DNA from: Methanomassiliicoccales archaeon UBA280
GTDB lineage: Archaea > Thermoplasmatota > Thermoplasmata > SG8-5
Direction: 5' to 3'
NCBI GenBank assembly: GCA_002499085.1
Contig: DAKD01000018.1
Span: forward strand, 1-20,570
Length of the DNA stretch: 20,570 nt
This document shows positions 1 through 6,359 of this stretch, in pieces. How positions within the stretch are numbered: the stretch's first letter is position 1; every line of letters begins with the position of its first letter. Under the pieces are notes generated by a model, which saw only the letters and a list, made by a program, of their open reading frames with translations, made no database searches and was not told the origin of the DNA. The translations under genes and the position numbers were made by a program.

Positions 1-54
1 GGTGTGTTTCTTGCATTTGGGGCAGTACATGCTCACTTTTCTCGGAAGCTTCAT
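1..54 (-). CDS. rpl44e: Ribosomal protein L44e, N-terminal fragment cut by the window edge
   Basis: The minus strand from 54 down to 1 reads MKLPRKVSMYCPKCKKHT, the start of archaeal/eukaryotic large-subunit ribosomal protein L44e. The CPKC pair is the first half of its zinc-binding site. L44e is a small protein of the 50S subunit near the E site, absent from bacteria, so it fixes the domain as Archaea. Only 18 codons are inside the window; the rest, including the second cysteine pair, lies beyond base 1. It follows hutU on the same strand with about 94 bases between, and a TATA-like stretch sits near 100-110. The start is the only ATG that gives the conserved N-terminus. Confidence 0.9.
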   Translation of the reverse strand, partial: MKLPRKVSMYCPKCKKHT

Positions 55-98
55 TTGAATCGCCTTCTCTACTGGGTGTGAGGGCTATGTAGCGGCAC

Positions 99-110
99 GC
101 CTATTTTAAG
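99..110 (-). promoter_or_regulatory. Probable TATA box for rpl44e
   Basis: Read on the minus strand this is CCTTAAAATAGG, an archaeal box-A-like sequence lying about 45-55 bases before the L44e start. It suggests that rpl44e has its own promoter in addition to any readthrough from hutU. Judged by eye only. Confidence 0.3.
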
Positions 111-148
111 GTTTTTGTGCTGCCATTGATTGCACATTATGTATCTGG

Positions 149-1798
149 CTACTTCATCATCGGTATCCTGACGCCTCTCTCCCTTGCGGTTTTCTTGGCC
201 AGCGCATAGCCCGCGTCTGCATGCCTCATGACCCCTGTCCCCGGGTCGGATCTGAAAACCCTGTCTATCCTCCGGTCAGTGTCCCGGGTGCCGTCACACA
301 CCACCATCATGCCCGCGTGCTGGCTGTAGCCAATGCCCACTCCGCCGCCGTTGTGTATCGCGACCATGTCTGCGCCTGAGGCCGTGTTCAGCAGGGCGTT
401 GAGCAGCGGCCAATCCGCGACAGCGTCAGTGCCGTCCATCATCCCTTCCGTCTCCCTGTACGGGCTCGCGACAGAGCCGGAGTCCAGGTGGTCCCTGGTG
501 ATGGCTATGGGGCCGATGTCGCCCTTCCGGACCATTGCGTTCATGTGCCTCGCGAATTTATCCCGCTCGCCATAGCCGAGCCAGCATACCCGGGCGGGCA
601 GCCCCTCCCAGGGGAGGTATTCCTCGGCGAGCTTGATCCAATTCATGAGGAGTTTGTTCTTGGGGAACATCTTCATTATCGCCTTATCGGTGGCCAGGAT
701 ATCGTCCGGATCGCCTGTCTGGGCTATCCAGCGGAACGGGCCCCGGCCCTCGCAGAACAGCGGGCGCACGTATGCCAGCACGAATCCGGGATACGCGAAT
801 GCGCCTGCGAGACCCGCTTTCTGCGCCTGGCCCCTCAGGTTGTTGCCGTAGTCGAAGGCTATCGCACCGGCCTTTTGCATGTCCACCATGGCCCTGCAGT
901 GGGCCTTCATCGAGGCCGTTGACTCTTTCTTGTACTTCCCTGGGTCTGACTTTCTCAGCTGGTCCGCTTCCTTCAGCCCTGCGCCCCAGTACCCTGCGGG
1001 CACGTACCCGTTCAACTCGTCATGGGCCGAGGTCTGGTCTGTCACGACATCCGGGACCATGCCCTTCTTCACCATGGCCGGGAGAATGTCGGCGCAGTTG
1101 CCCACCAGCCCTATGGAAACGGCTTCCTTGGCCTTCACGCAGTCCCTGACCATGGCCATGGCCTCCTTGAAATCATGCGTCATGTAATCGCAGTACCCGT
1201 TGTCCAGTCGCCTCTGTATCCTCTTCGGGTCCACTTCCACTATCAGGGCGACGCCTCCGGCCATCTTTATCGATAACGGTTGGGCGCCGCTCATGCCTCC
1301 CATGCCCCCGCTCAGGCAGAAACGGCCTTTCAGCGAGCCTTTGAAATGCTTCTGGGCAAGAGAGGCAAATGTTTCGTACGTGCCCTGGATTATGCCCTGC
1401 GTGCCTATGTAGCACCACGAACCCGCAGTCATCTGGCCGTACATCATCAGGCCCTTGGCCTCGAGGGAATTGAAATGGTCCCAGTTCGACCAGTTTCCCA
1501 CCAGGTTCGAGTTGCATATCAGGACTCTCGGCGAATTCTCGAACGTCCGGAAAACGCCGACAGGCTTGCCGGACTGGATGAGAAGAGTTTCGTCCGGGGC
1601 GAGGTTTCGCAGGCTCTTCTTTATCGCCTCGAAGCATTCCCAGTTCCTTGCGGCTCTGCCTGTCCCGCCGTAGACAATGAGCTCGTCCGGCTTCTCGGCG
1701 TTCTCCATGTTGTTGTGGAGCATCCTGTATATCGCTTCGGTGCGCCAGTTCTTGCATGTGAGTTTGTTTCCCCTCGGGGCCTTGATATTCTTAGCCAT
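149..1798 (-). CDS. hutU: Urocanate hydratase (urocanase)
   Basis: Urocanase (EC 4.2.1.49) adds water to urocanate to give 4-imidazolone-5-propionate, the second step of histidine degradation. It is cytosolic, with tightly bound NAD+ acting as electrophile. The 549-residue protein is about full length for the family (about 555). Conserved blocks are visible: GGTGRAARNW near residue 45, SGGMGGMSGAQP near 163-174, the FCEGRGPFRW stretch near 348 with the cysteine conserved next to the active site, GDPDDI near 362, and HNGGGVGIGYSQHAG near 482. The frame is open 39 codons further upstream, but the conserved N-terminus starts at MAKNIKAPRG, so 1798 is chosen. No other hut gene is in the window. 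It lies downstream of the GPN GTPase gene with a 55-base gap that holds a TATA-like box. It stops at TAG, followed three codons later by an in-frame TAA. Confidence 0.95.
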   Translation of the reverse strand: MAKNIKAPRGNKLTCKNWRTEAIYRMLHNNMENAEKPDELIVYGGTGRAARNWECFEAIKKSLRNLAPDETLLIQSGKPVGVFRTFENSPRVLICNSNLVGNWSNWDHFNSLEAKGLMMYGQMTAGSWCYIGTQGIIQGTYETFASLAQKHFKGSLKGRFCLSGGMGGMSGAQPLSIKMAGGVALIVEVDPKRIQRRLDNGYCDYMTHDFKEAMAMVRDCVKAKEAVSIGLVGNCADILPAMVKKGMVPDVVTDQTSAHDELNGYVPAGYWGAGLKEADQLRKSDPGKYKKESTASMKAHCRAMVDMQKAGAIAFDYGNNLRGQAQKAGLAGAFAYPGFVLAYVRPLFCEGRGPFRWIAQTGDPDDILATDKAIMKMFPKNKLLMNWIKLAEEYLPWEGLPARVCWLGYGERDKFARHMNAMVRKGDIGPIAITRDHLDSGSVASPYRETEGMMDGTDAVADWPLLNALLNTASGADMVAIHNGGGVGIGYSQHAGMMVVCDGTRDTDRRIDRVFRSDPGTGVMRHADAGYALAKKTARERGVRIPMMK

Positions 1799-1831
1799 GG
1801 TATCGACTCGACACGGGATGATGCCGGGATA

Positions 1832-1843
1832 CATTAAAATTTG
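1832..1843 (-). promoter_or_regulatory. Probable TATA box for hutU
   Basis: The minus strand in the gap before hutU contains AAATTTTAATGT, about 35-45 bases ahead of the chosen ATG. That spacing suits an archaeal promoter with a short leader, so hutU may be transcribed separately from the GTPase gene. Confidence 0.35.
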
Positions 1844-1853
1844 CAGTGCTATC

Positions 1854-2621
1854 TCAATCGGGAGAGAGGTCCTCGCCGCCGAAGAAAACCATCTGGACTG
1901 TCCTGTAAATCTCATTCATGCCTGTCATCTCCAAGCTGGATATCGGTTTCGGAACCATCCTGACGCCCAGCGACTCCATGGCCTTCAGGAATTCTGTGGC
2001 CGCGACCGCCCTCATGTTCATATGGTCGTCAAGCGCGAACAGGAGGCTGTCCGTGTTGCCGCAATGCTCGAGTATCTTTTCAATCTCTTCGGGTTCCAGC
2101 ATATCGCACTTTCCAAGCACCAGCTCCATCGGCGTGTCGAACCTGAACTGGATCGACGAGGAAAGCATTAGCAGCGACACGAGCCCTGCCGGCGTCTTTG
2201 CCACTGCCGGGTCAAGGACGAAAACGATGATGCTCTGAGTCGTGGAGAAGGCATTGAGGAACACCGCGCTGGCCTCCCTGAAGGCAAAAAGCTCTATCTG
2301 GCCCGGCGTGTCGATGAGCACGTAGTCCGCCCTGAACTCCTCAATCACATTGGATATCTCCGGGAACTGGATTGCGGCCATGTCGGCGCATGCTATCTGC
2401 GCGCCGTTGGGCCCGAGGCCCCTTTCCGCCATTACTTGCGGGACGGAGACCCAGTCCCTGATATCCACATCCGGGACGTATCCCAGTTCCTCCACGCCCG
2501 GGTCAAGGTTCACGGTGACTGCGTTGAAGCCCTGCTGGTCCATCCACAGCTTGAAGGCCTGGGTTAGAGTGCTCTTTCCCGAGCCCGCAGTTCCGACAAA
2601 ATATATCCTGACAGGGTCCAT
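1854..2621 (-). CDS. GPN-loop GTPase (XAB1/ATPBD1 family)
   Basis: A P-loop GTPase of the GPN family. It shows the Walker A motif GTAGSGKS at residues 10-17, the family-defining GPN tripeptide at 70-72, DTPGQIE at 104-110 (G3) and GKCD at 170-173 in place of NKxD (G4). These proteins form homodimers in which the GPN loop reaches into the partner's active site. Eukaryotic relatives help assemble RNA polymerase II; the archaeal role is not settled. The 255-residue length is normal. An upstream in-frame ATG (2633) exists, but the ATG at 2621 is preceded by GGGGAAC at good spacing and starts directly at the conserved beta strand (MDPVRIYFVG), so I prefer it. It lies 41 bases after the PAS gene on the same strand, probably in one operon. 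Confidence 0.93.
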   Translation of the reverse strand: MDPVRIYFVGTAGSGKSTLTQAFKLWMDQQGFNAVTVNLDPGVEELGYVPDVDIRDWVSVPQVMAERGLGPNGAQIACADMAAIQFPEISNVIEEFRADYVLIDTPGQIELFAFREASAVFLNAFSTTQSIIVFVLDPAVAKTPAGLVSLLMLSSSIQFRFDTPMELVLGKCDMLEPEEIEKILEHCGNTDSLLFALDDHMNMRAVAATEFLKAMESLGVRMVPKPISSLEMTGMNEIYRTVQMVFFGGEDLSPD

Positions 2622-2662
2622 GCTGTTCCCCATGCGGGAGACGGGTAATAAGCGTTGCTCCG

Positions 2663-3007
2663 CTAGTCCCTTTTGAAGTGTGGGATTTTTTCCGGGATCT
2701 CGAGGGAGATTTCCACGAGCCCCATCCTCTTTCCTTCGCTGTACCACGGAGCCTGGTAGATGAGCTTGCGCACGCCGTTCTTCTCGATGGTGTAGGCATT
2801 GGTACTGCCGGAGTCCAGCATCTCCCGGATCTTCTCCCTGGCGGCCGGAGGGTGGCAGTCCATGAGGCTCTTTCCGACAAGGGCTTGGCCGCCGTACTTC
2901 GAGAATGTATTAACGGACTTGTCGTTCATCTCCAGGATTGTCCCGTCCATGCCGCAGACTGTTATTGCGCCTTGGAATTCATTGACCCATTCGTGTGGTT
3001 TTTTCAT
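2663..3007 (-). CDS. Small stand-alone PAS-domain protein
   Basis: The 114 residues form a single PAS fold and nothing else: EFQGAITVCGMDGTILEMND at the start (typical first strands and helix of PAS), then VGKSLMDCHPP, and a closing LIYQAPWYSEG and MGLVEISLEIP. Single-domain PAS proteins of this kind occur in methanogens and bacteria and are taken to be small-molecule or redox sensors, but no partner kinase is encoded here. There is no transmembrane segment or signal peptide. The ATG at 3007 gives MKKPHEWVNE, a normal N-terminus for these proteins. It is the first gene of the PAS-GPN-hutU-L44e run on the minus strand. It ends in TAG. Confidence 0.85.
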   Translation of the reverse strand: MKKPHEWVNEFQGAITVCGMDGTILEMNDKSVNTFSKYGGQALVGKSLMDCHPPAAREKIREMLDSGSTNAYTIEKNGVRKLIYQAPWYSEGKRMGLVEISLEIPEKIPHFKRD

Positions 3008-3058
3008 AGAGATACCGCGGGTGAATGGGCTGCGGGATTAATGCGTTTTGCCGGCTGC

Positions 3059-3084
3059 GGGGGCTCCGCCCCCCGCGGGCCCCC
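3059..3084. repeat. GC-rich palindromic dispersed repeat, copy A
   Basis: A nearly self-complementary GC block (GGGGGCTCCGCCCCC followed by GCGGGCCCCC) between the divergent PAS gene and the tRNA leader. The same unit, in the opposite orientation, recurs at 16753-16784, 17357-17388 and 19485-19508. It would fold into a strong hairpin. Confidence 0.7.
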
Positions 3085-3119
3085 GGGAATCGCGATCCGG
3101 GTTTTGCGTGCCACCCGAA

Positions 3120-3444
3120 AGATATTAAATAGGAATTATTCTGTGGTGGCACAGCCAAACATTAAAATGCGGACCTGTACACGGCCGAATCCCTTCGGGA
3201 CTCGGCCTGCAAGCAAAGACTCTGTCTTTGCTTGGCTCAGCCAGGTGGAAACACCTGGCTTACGGCTACAGGCCCAGGTAAGTCATTCGCAAACAGCGCG
3301 GGCCTGTAGCTCAGCCAGGTGGCCCGGACGAGCAAGCTCGTCCTTGCCTCGACATCCTGGCGTATGTCTCGGAGCACTCGGCTCCTGTGAATCGGTTAAG
3401 AGCCGATACGCTACAGGCCCAGGTAAGTCATTCGCAAACAGCGC
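3120..3444 (+). other. tRNA-Lys leader built from direct and inverted tRNA fragments
   Basis: This gene-free stretch contains pieces of the following tRNA-Lys in both orientations. A 57-bp block at 3266-3322 is repeated exactly at 3411-3467, and the second copy runs into the real tRNA. CTACAGGCCC (3266-3275 and 3411-3420) is the reverse complement of tRNA bases 1-10. Bases 3392-3406 are the exact 15-base reverse complement of the anticodon arm at 3473-3487. Bases 3252-3260 are antisense to the D-loop side, and 3371-3384 copy the D-stem/anticodon start. Perfect hairpins occur at 3210-3234 (11 bp), 3239-3260 (9 bp, GAAA loop) and 3326-3343. A TATA-like TATTAAATAGG lies at 3122-3132, so the region could be transcribed with the tRNA. 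Its function is unknown. It may be a structured leader, a decayed tandem duplication, or an assembly artefact. Confidence 0.6.
3266..3322 (+). repeat. 57-bp direct repeat, first copy (tRNA 5' half plus antisense arm)
   Basis: Identical base for base to 3411-3467, offset 145 bases. Each copy starts with CTACAGGCCC and ends with the first 23 bases of tRNA-Lys, so each can fold into a 10-bp hairpin with a 24-base loop. Confidence 0.9.
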
Positions 3445-3467
3445 GGGCCTGTAGCTCAGCCAGGTGG
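3411..3467 (+). repeat. 57-bp direct repeat, second copy overlapping the tRNA-Lys 5' end
   Basis: Second copy of the repeat at 3266-3322. Its last 23 bases are the 5' end of the functional tRNA-Lys gene, so its antisense arm (3411-3420) could pair with the tRNA acceptor 5' strand in the precursor. Confidence 0.9.
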
Positions 3468-3518
3468 AGCACTCGGCTCTTAACCGAGGAGTCAAGGGTT
3501 CGAATCCCTTCAGGCCCG
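3445..3518 (+). tRNA. tRNA-Lys (anticodon CUU)
   Basis: A full cloverleaf can be drawn: acceptor GGGCCTG with CAGGCCC, D stem GCTC/GAGC, anticodon stem CTCGG/CCGAG with loop CTCTTAA (anticodon CTT at positions 34-36), five-base variable loop GAGTC, T stem AAGGG/CCCTT with loop TTCGAAT, and discriminator G as usual for archaeal tRNA-Lys. No intron and no encoded CCA. A T-rich run follows at once and probably ends transcription. The gene separates the core genes on its left from the accessory island on its right. Confidence 0.95.
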
Positions 3519-3533
3519 TTATTTTTCTATTTG
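3519..3533 (+). terminator. T-rich terminator after tRNA-Lys
   Basis: TTATTTTTCTATTT directly follows the tRNA 3' end. Runs of T are the usual archaeal termination signal. Confidence 0.5.
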
Positions 3534-3620
3534 GGACTTTCAGGGGGTGAAACGACGAACTGGCGAGAGGCTTACCGGCGGCCGGGGTTAGGGCCAGGCC
3601 CGGGGTAACGGATGGGCAAA

Positions 3621-3660
3621 GCTATAAATAATCCGGAATCTTGTATTGATATGGAGGTGA
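3621..3660 (+). promoter_or_regulatory. TATA box and Shine-Dalgarno for the peptide-Doc pair
   Basis: GCTATAAATA at 3621-3630 is a good TATA box, and GGAGGTGA at 3653-3660 is a near-perfect ribosome binding site six bases before the ATG at 3667. Together they support the 33-codon gene as the first cistron. Confidence 0.65.
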
Positions 3661-3666
3661 AAGCGC

Positions 3667-3768
3667 ATGAAACCGGAAACAAAGGACAAGAAGACAGAGG
3701 ATACTTTCACCCATGATTTTGTCGAGAACGAGTGGGGCGAAGTATTACGCAAGCTGGCCAAGAAATAA
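3667..3768 (+). CDS. 33-residue charged peptide upstream of Doc-like gene, possible antitoxin
   Basis: The frame runs from an ATG with a strong Shine-Dalgarno to TAA and encodes MKPETKDKKTEDTF followed by an acidic/basic C-terminal half ending VLRKLAKK. It is highly charged, lacks cysteines and has no signal or membrane segment. It overlaps the Doc/Fic-like gene in another frame, so translation is probably coupled. In phd-doc modules a short antitoxin precedes and neutralises the Doc toxin, partly through a disordered C-terminus. By position and size this peptide could play that part, but it is much shorter than Phd and lacks a visible DNA-binding domain. I do not recognise a family. Confidence 0.55.
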   Translation: MKPETKDKKTEDTFTHDFVENEWGEVLRKLAKK

Positions 3769-4421
3769 GGTATCTCACGGCAGATGAAATTATCAAGATC
3801 CACGAAATCTCGATGAAGAGGTATGGGGGCGGGGAACCGGGGATTTACAAGGAGGGCAGGAACAAGATAGATTCCATGCTGGACAGGATGGAAACCGGAT
3901 ACTTCGAATACCAGCCGTTCGACACGCTAATCAAGAAAACCGCGTTCATGTTCCAATCCCTGCTCATATACCACCCGTTCGTGGACGGAATGAAGCGGAC
4001 AGGAATTTACTCCAGCTTGGCTTTCCTGTTGCGGAACAATCATCTTCTGATATCGAACGGTGTCGAGGAGAGCATAAGCTTCGCAATCAGCGTGGCCGAC
4101 AACATGAGGGAGAAAGAGCCAGAACAGAGCCTGGAGGAAATAACCAAATGGTTCACGGACCGGGCCATTCCGATTGCCGACACTCCGCGCATCCACTCAT
4201 ACCTAAACAGCAAGGGCAAGCGCTTTACCTGCCCCAGATGTGGAAACGCCGAGATAAAGATACTGAGCCCCTACTGCAGGGACTGCGGCCTCCAGCTTCT
4301 GAGTTTCGACATCAATATCGACGGGATAGTTGAAGCCAGAGTTCTGCACTATCAGAGGGAAGCGAAGCAAAACCCGTTTCTTGAGAGGAAACTACCCTCC
4401 GGAAGGTTCACTGTCAGGTGA
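3732..4421 (+). CDS. Doc/Fic-family protein with C-terminal zinc ribbon
   Basis: A death-on-curing type Fic protein. YLTADEIIKIHE near residues 14-25 is the standard Doc N-terminus, and HPFVDGMKRTG at 81-91 is the Fic motif. Doc kinases phosphorylate EF-Tu and Fic proteins AMPylate targets; the histidine is catalytic. Here the asparagine of the NKR part of the Doc motif is methionine, which may alter activity. After the Fic fold (about residues 10-145) comes a separate domain with CPRC at 167-170 and CRDC at 182-185, a zinc ribbon, an unusual addition. The frame has no ATG before residue 28. A GTG at 3732, inside the preceding small gene, gives a plausible 13-residue extension, but the exact start is uncertain. 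Stop TGA at 4419-4421. Confidence 0.8.
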   Translation: MGRSITQAGQEIRYLTADEIIKIHEISMKRYGGGEPGIYKEGRNKIDSMLDRMETGYFEYQPFDTLIKKTAFMFQSLLIYHPFVDGMKRTGIYSSLAFLLRNNHLLISNGVEESISFAISVADNMREKEPEQSLEEITKWFTDRAIPIADTPRIHSYLNSKGKRFTCPRCGNAEIKILSPYCRDCGLQLLSFDINIDGIVEARVLHYQREAKQNPFLERKLPSGRFTVR

Positions 4422-4482
4422 ACCGAGAATAATCTTGGCACGTGTTGGCCAGAAGCGCTGCGGAGCGCCCTGCCGGAGCCGG

Positions 4483-4689
4483 TCAAACCGCGTCATAAGC
4501 AATCATTGCAATCCCGGCCAGGGTCAGGGCAATGAAACAAGCGCGTTTCCATCTGTCCTTGGGCCTGTCGTAGATAAGCGCCATGAGGCTTCCCGCGGCC
4601 AGGACCAGCGCGCCCGCTACCGAGAGCGGCCCGACAATGCCCAGGAAGTACAGCGCGACGACGATGGCTAGGATGAGGAGGCCGAACAC
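4483..4689 (-). CDS. Small membrane protein (68 residues)
   Basis: The minus-strand frame starts with GTG at 4689 and encodes MFGLLILAIVVALYFLGIVG, then a second hydrophobic stretch (SVAGALVLAAGSLMALIY), a basic loop (DRPKDRWKR) and a third stretch (FIALTLAGIAMIAY). This is a typical three-helix small membrane protein with a positively charged loop. GAGG a few bases before the GTG may serve as ribosome binding site. No family is recognised. It lies convergent to the Doc gene and divergent from the MNT-HEPN operon. A longer overlapping frame on the same strand (to 4810) has shadow-like composition and is rejected. Confidence 0.55.
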   Translation of the reverse strand: MFGLLILAIVVALYFLGIVGPLSVAGALVLAAGSLMALIYDRPKDRWKRACFIALTLAGIAMIAYDAV

Positions 4690-4813
4690 GGGGCCTCATG
4701 CGGGTGTGGGCGTAAAAGGATTTGGGTTTTTTCTCCAGCCGAATCTTTCTTCCATCAGAACTGCGTTCCGGAACGGCAGCGGGCTGTGAGGGTTCCGGCC
4801 CATCAACCAAATG

Positions 4814-4850
4814 TTTTTATATTATCGTTCATATTACTGAACATATGTTC
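4814..4850 (+). promoter_or_regulatory. TATA box and palindromic operator overlapping the MNT start
   Basis: TTTTTATATT lies about 25 bases before the ATG at 4845, so the message is probably leaderless. Two inverted repeats follow: GTTCA..TGAAC around a six-base spacer (4828-4843) and the perfect 12-bp palindrome GAACATATGTTC (4839-4850), which contains the start codon. This suits autorepression by the winged-helix domain of the encoded protein. Confidence 0.6.
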
Positions 4851-5387
4851 GAAAAAATGAACATAAACCCGGTTGCGCAGGCAATATTGCTGTGCCTCTC
4901 CCGGCTGCCAGGCAAGGAATTCTACCTCAGGGAAATCGCCCGAATGGTGGGCGCCAGCCTGGGCGGGTGCCACAACGGCCTGAAAGAACTTGAGGCCCTG
5001 GGCCTGGTAAAATCCAGAGCAAGCGGCCGCAACCTGTACTTCTCGGCGGACGACGCAGATCCCGCAGTCGCCCATTTCAAGATTTTTGCCAACCTGGTCG
5101 AACTGAACGGACTCCTGGCCGTTCTAAGGCCGATTGCGGCCAAAGTGGTTCTGTTCGGCAGTTGCTCAGCCGGAAAAGATACGGCCGGGAGCGATGTTGA
5201 CCTGATGGTAGTGACTGACGAACCCGGGAAAGCCAGGCTTGCGATAAAATCCGCACCGCTGTCAAGATCTGTGCAGGCTGTCGTCTTCACTCCGGCGCAG
5301 TATCTCAGGAACAGGGACGAAGACCCGGCATTCCACGGAGAGATTGGTAAGGGAATCGTGCTATATCGGGCCGATGAACGCGTTTGA
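4845..5387 (+). CDS. Winged-helix MNT nucleotidyltransferase (antitoxin of MNT-HEPN pair)
   Basis: Residues about 8-68 form a winged helix (KEFYLREIARMVGASLGGCH, then ELEALGLVKS). Residues about 98-170 form a minimal nucleotidyltransferase domain with LFGSCSAG at 103-110 and the paired aspartates of GSDVDLMV (D117, D119). MNT proteins of this type AMPylate or otherwise block their HEPN partner toxin. Here the fused winged helix should also bind the operator over its own start codon. The ATG at 4845 is chosen because it lies about 25 bases after a TATA box and begins just before the helix; the open frame continues further upstream without support. It overlaps the HEPN gene by 14 bases, so the two are translationally coupled. 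180 residues, apparently intact. Confidence 0.88.
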   Translation: MFEKMNINPVAQAILLCLSRLPGKEFYLREIARMVGASLGGCHNGLKELEALGLVKSRASGRNLYFSADDADPAVAHFKIFANLVELNGLLAVLRPIAAKVVLFGSCSAGKDTAGSDVDLMVVTDEPGKARLAIKSAPLSRSVQAVVFTPAQYLRNRDEDPAFHGEIGKGIVLYRADERV

Positions 5388-5784
5388 GAGATGCATTGCG
5401 GAGAAGAGACTGGTCAAGGTTCAGGCGAGTCGGGAGATGATAATGAAGGAGCTGGCCAGCGCGGAATACGATTACGGCCGGGCTCTGGACAGCCTCGAAG
5501 AGGGAGATGCAAAATGGGCTTCGGTCCAGGCATATTATTCCATTTTTCACGCAGCCAAGGCGCTCGTACTGTCCAAAGGGTACAGGGAGAAAGGCCATGC
5601 CTGCCTGATTGTGGCCCTGAGGGAGCTGCTTCCGGCCGAGAAGGCCATGGCCAACGACCTTGAGATGTGCATGGATCTCAGACACAGCGCGGACTATGCC
5701 TCCACGTACGACGCGGACAGCGCGGCCATTGCGGTCAGAAAAGCCGGCGAATCATTGGACCGGGCCCGGAGCCTGCTCGGATAA
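5374..5784 (+). CDS. HEPN-domain protein (toxin of MNT-HEPN pair)
   Basis: A 136-residue all-helical HEPN protein of the COG1895 type. Typical segments are the helix SVQAYYSIFHAAKALVLSKG, then YREKGHACLIVALRELLP, and LRHSADYASTYDADSA near residues 104-118, which carries the conserved Arg/Asp-Tyr block. HEPN toxins are RNases or targets of MNT modification; in this subfamily the RNase motif is not clear-cut. The ATG at 5374 lies inside the end of the MNT gene and gives a normal-length N-terminus (MNAFERCIAEKRLVK). Stop TAA. It is intact, unlike the second HEPN gene at 15712. Confidence 0.88.
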   Translation: MNAFERCIAEKRLVKVQASREMIMKELASAEYDYGRALDSLEEGDAKWASVQAYYSIFHAAKALVLSKGYREKGHACLIVALRELLPAEKAMANDLEMCMDLRHSADYASTYDADSAAIAVRKAGESLDRARSLLG

Positions 5785-5872
5785 GCCGCGGACTTTTCAC
5801 GATTCCGAAAGACATAATTACAACCGAACCGATACCGAATCATCCGGGCGGGGGCCCGGAGGAGACGGGAAC

Positions 5873-6265
5873 ATGAAATACGGAGCAATCGCAGCAATGC
5901 TGGTAGTGGGAATGATGGTGTTCGCGGGCCTTGCAAGCGCGGCGAAGCCGGCGGACGTGACCACGGACAAGGAGACATATGTTGTGGGCGAGGAAGTGAC
6001 CATATACATCACGAACAACGGGCCGCAGGAGTACAAGATACTGGGCGGGTACTATGTCACGACCCAGAACGGGGAGCCTGTGTGCGACCCCTACAGGGCC
6101 ATAGTCTGGATATTGATTCTACCTGGCGGCACAGTCACGTACCACTGGAACCAGACCTATGCCAACAGCGCGTTCGGCGCTGACGGCGAGCAGGTCGCGC
6201 CCGGCAAGTACGTGGTGAGGCAGTACACGACGCCGAAGACTGCGACAATTTATATCGGTATCTGA
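5873..6265 (+). CDS. Secreted protein with BsuPI-like beta-sandwich domain
   Basis: The 130-residue product starts with a clear signal peptide (MKYGAIAAMLVVGMMVFAGL followed by ASAA, cleavage likely after residue 23). The mature part looks like one Ig-like beta domain: VTTDKETYVVGEEVTIYITN, then LPGGTVTYHWNQTYANS, and VAPGKYVVRQY. This order (Y..GE.V.. N.., W-x-Q, PG.Y) resembles the intracellular proteinase inhibitor BsuPI family; here it would act outside the cell. The similarity is by pattern only. GGAGGAG about nine bases before the ATG is a good ribosome binding site. A hairpin with T-run (6305-6339) follows as probable terminator. No linked partner gene is apparent. Confidence 0.75.
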   Translation: MKYGAIAAMLVVGMMVFAGLASAAKPADVTTDKETYVVGEEVTIYITNNGPQEYKILGGYYVTTQNGEPVCDPYRAIVWILILPGGTVTYHWNQTYANSAFGADGEQVAPGKYVVRQYTTPKTATIYIGI

Positions 6266-6300
6266 ACAGCGGTTCAGAACGACGGAACGGACGGATTTTG

Positions 6301-6345
6301 GGTTGCCAGCCCTTTACCGGGCTGGCGGCTGGTTTTTTTGGGGGT
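6301..6345 (+). terminator. Hairpin plus T-run, first copy of a repeat flanking the ORF6N gene
   Basis: GCCAGCCC-TTTACC-GGGCTGGC (6305-6326) forms an 8-bp perfect stem and is followed by GGCTGG and seven T. It lies 40 bases after the secreted-protein gene and can end its transcript. The same block recurs in the same orientation at 7022-7060. Confidence 0.65.
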
Positions 6346-6359
6346 TTGGCGGGCGGGGC

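Noticed and set aside
488..922. Plus-strand frames of 70-185 residues across 333-1837
   Set aside because: All lie antisense to the well-supported urocanase gene and look like codon-bias shadows.
1173..1757. 194-residue minus-strand frame inside hutU
   Set aside because: Shadow of hutU in another frame; low-complexity Arg/Gly/Pro composition and no family features.
3300..3420. A second tRNA-Lys gene or an intron-containing tRNA
   Set aside because: Only the first 23 bases and a piece of the anticodon stem are present; no T arm or acceptor 3' strand can be placed, so no functional tRNA is formed.
4493..4810. 105-residue minus-strand frame
   Set aside because: Overlaps the small membrane protein in another frame; Arg/Pro-rich shadow composition, and its start lies across the MNT promoter region.
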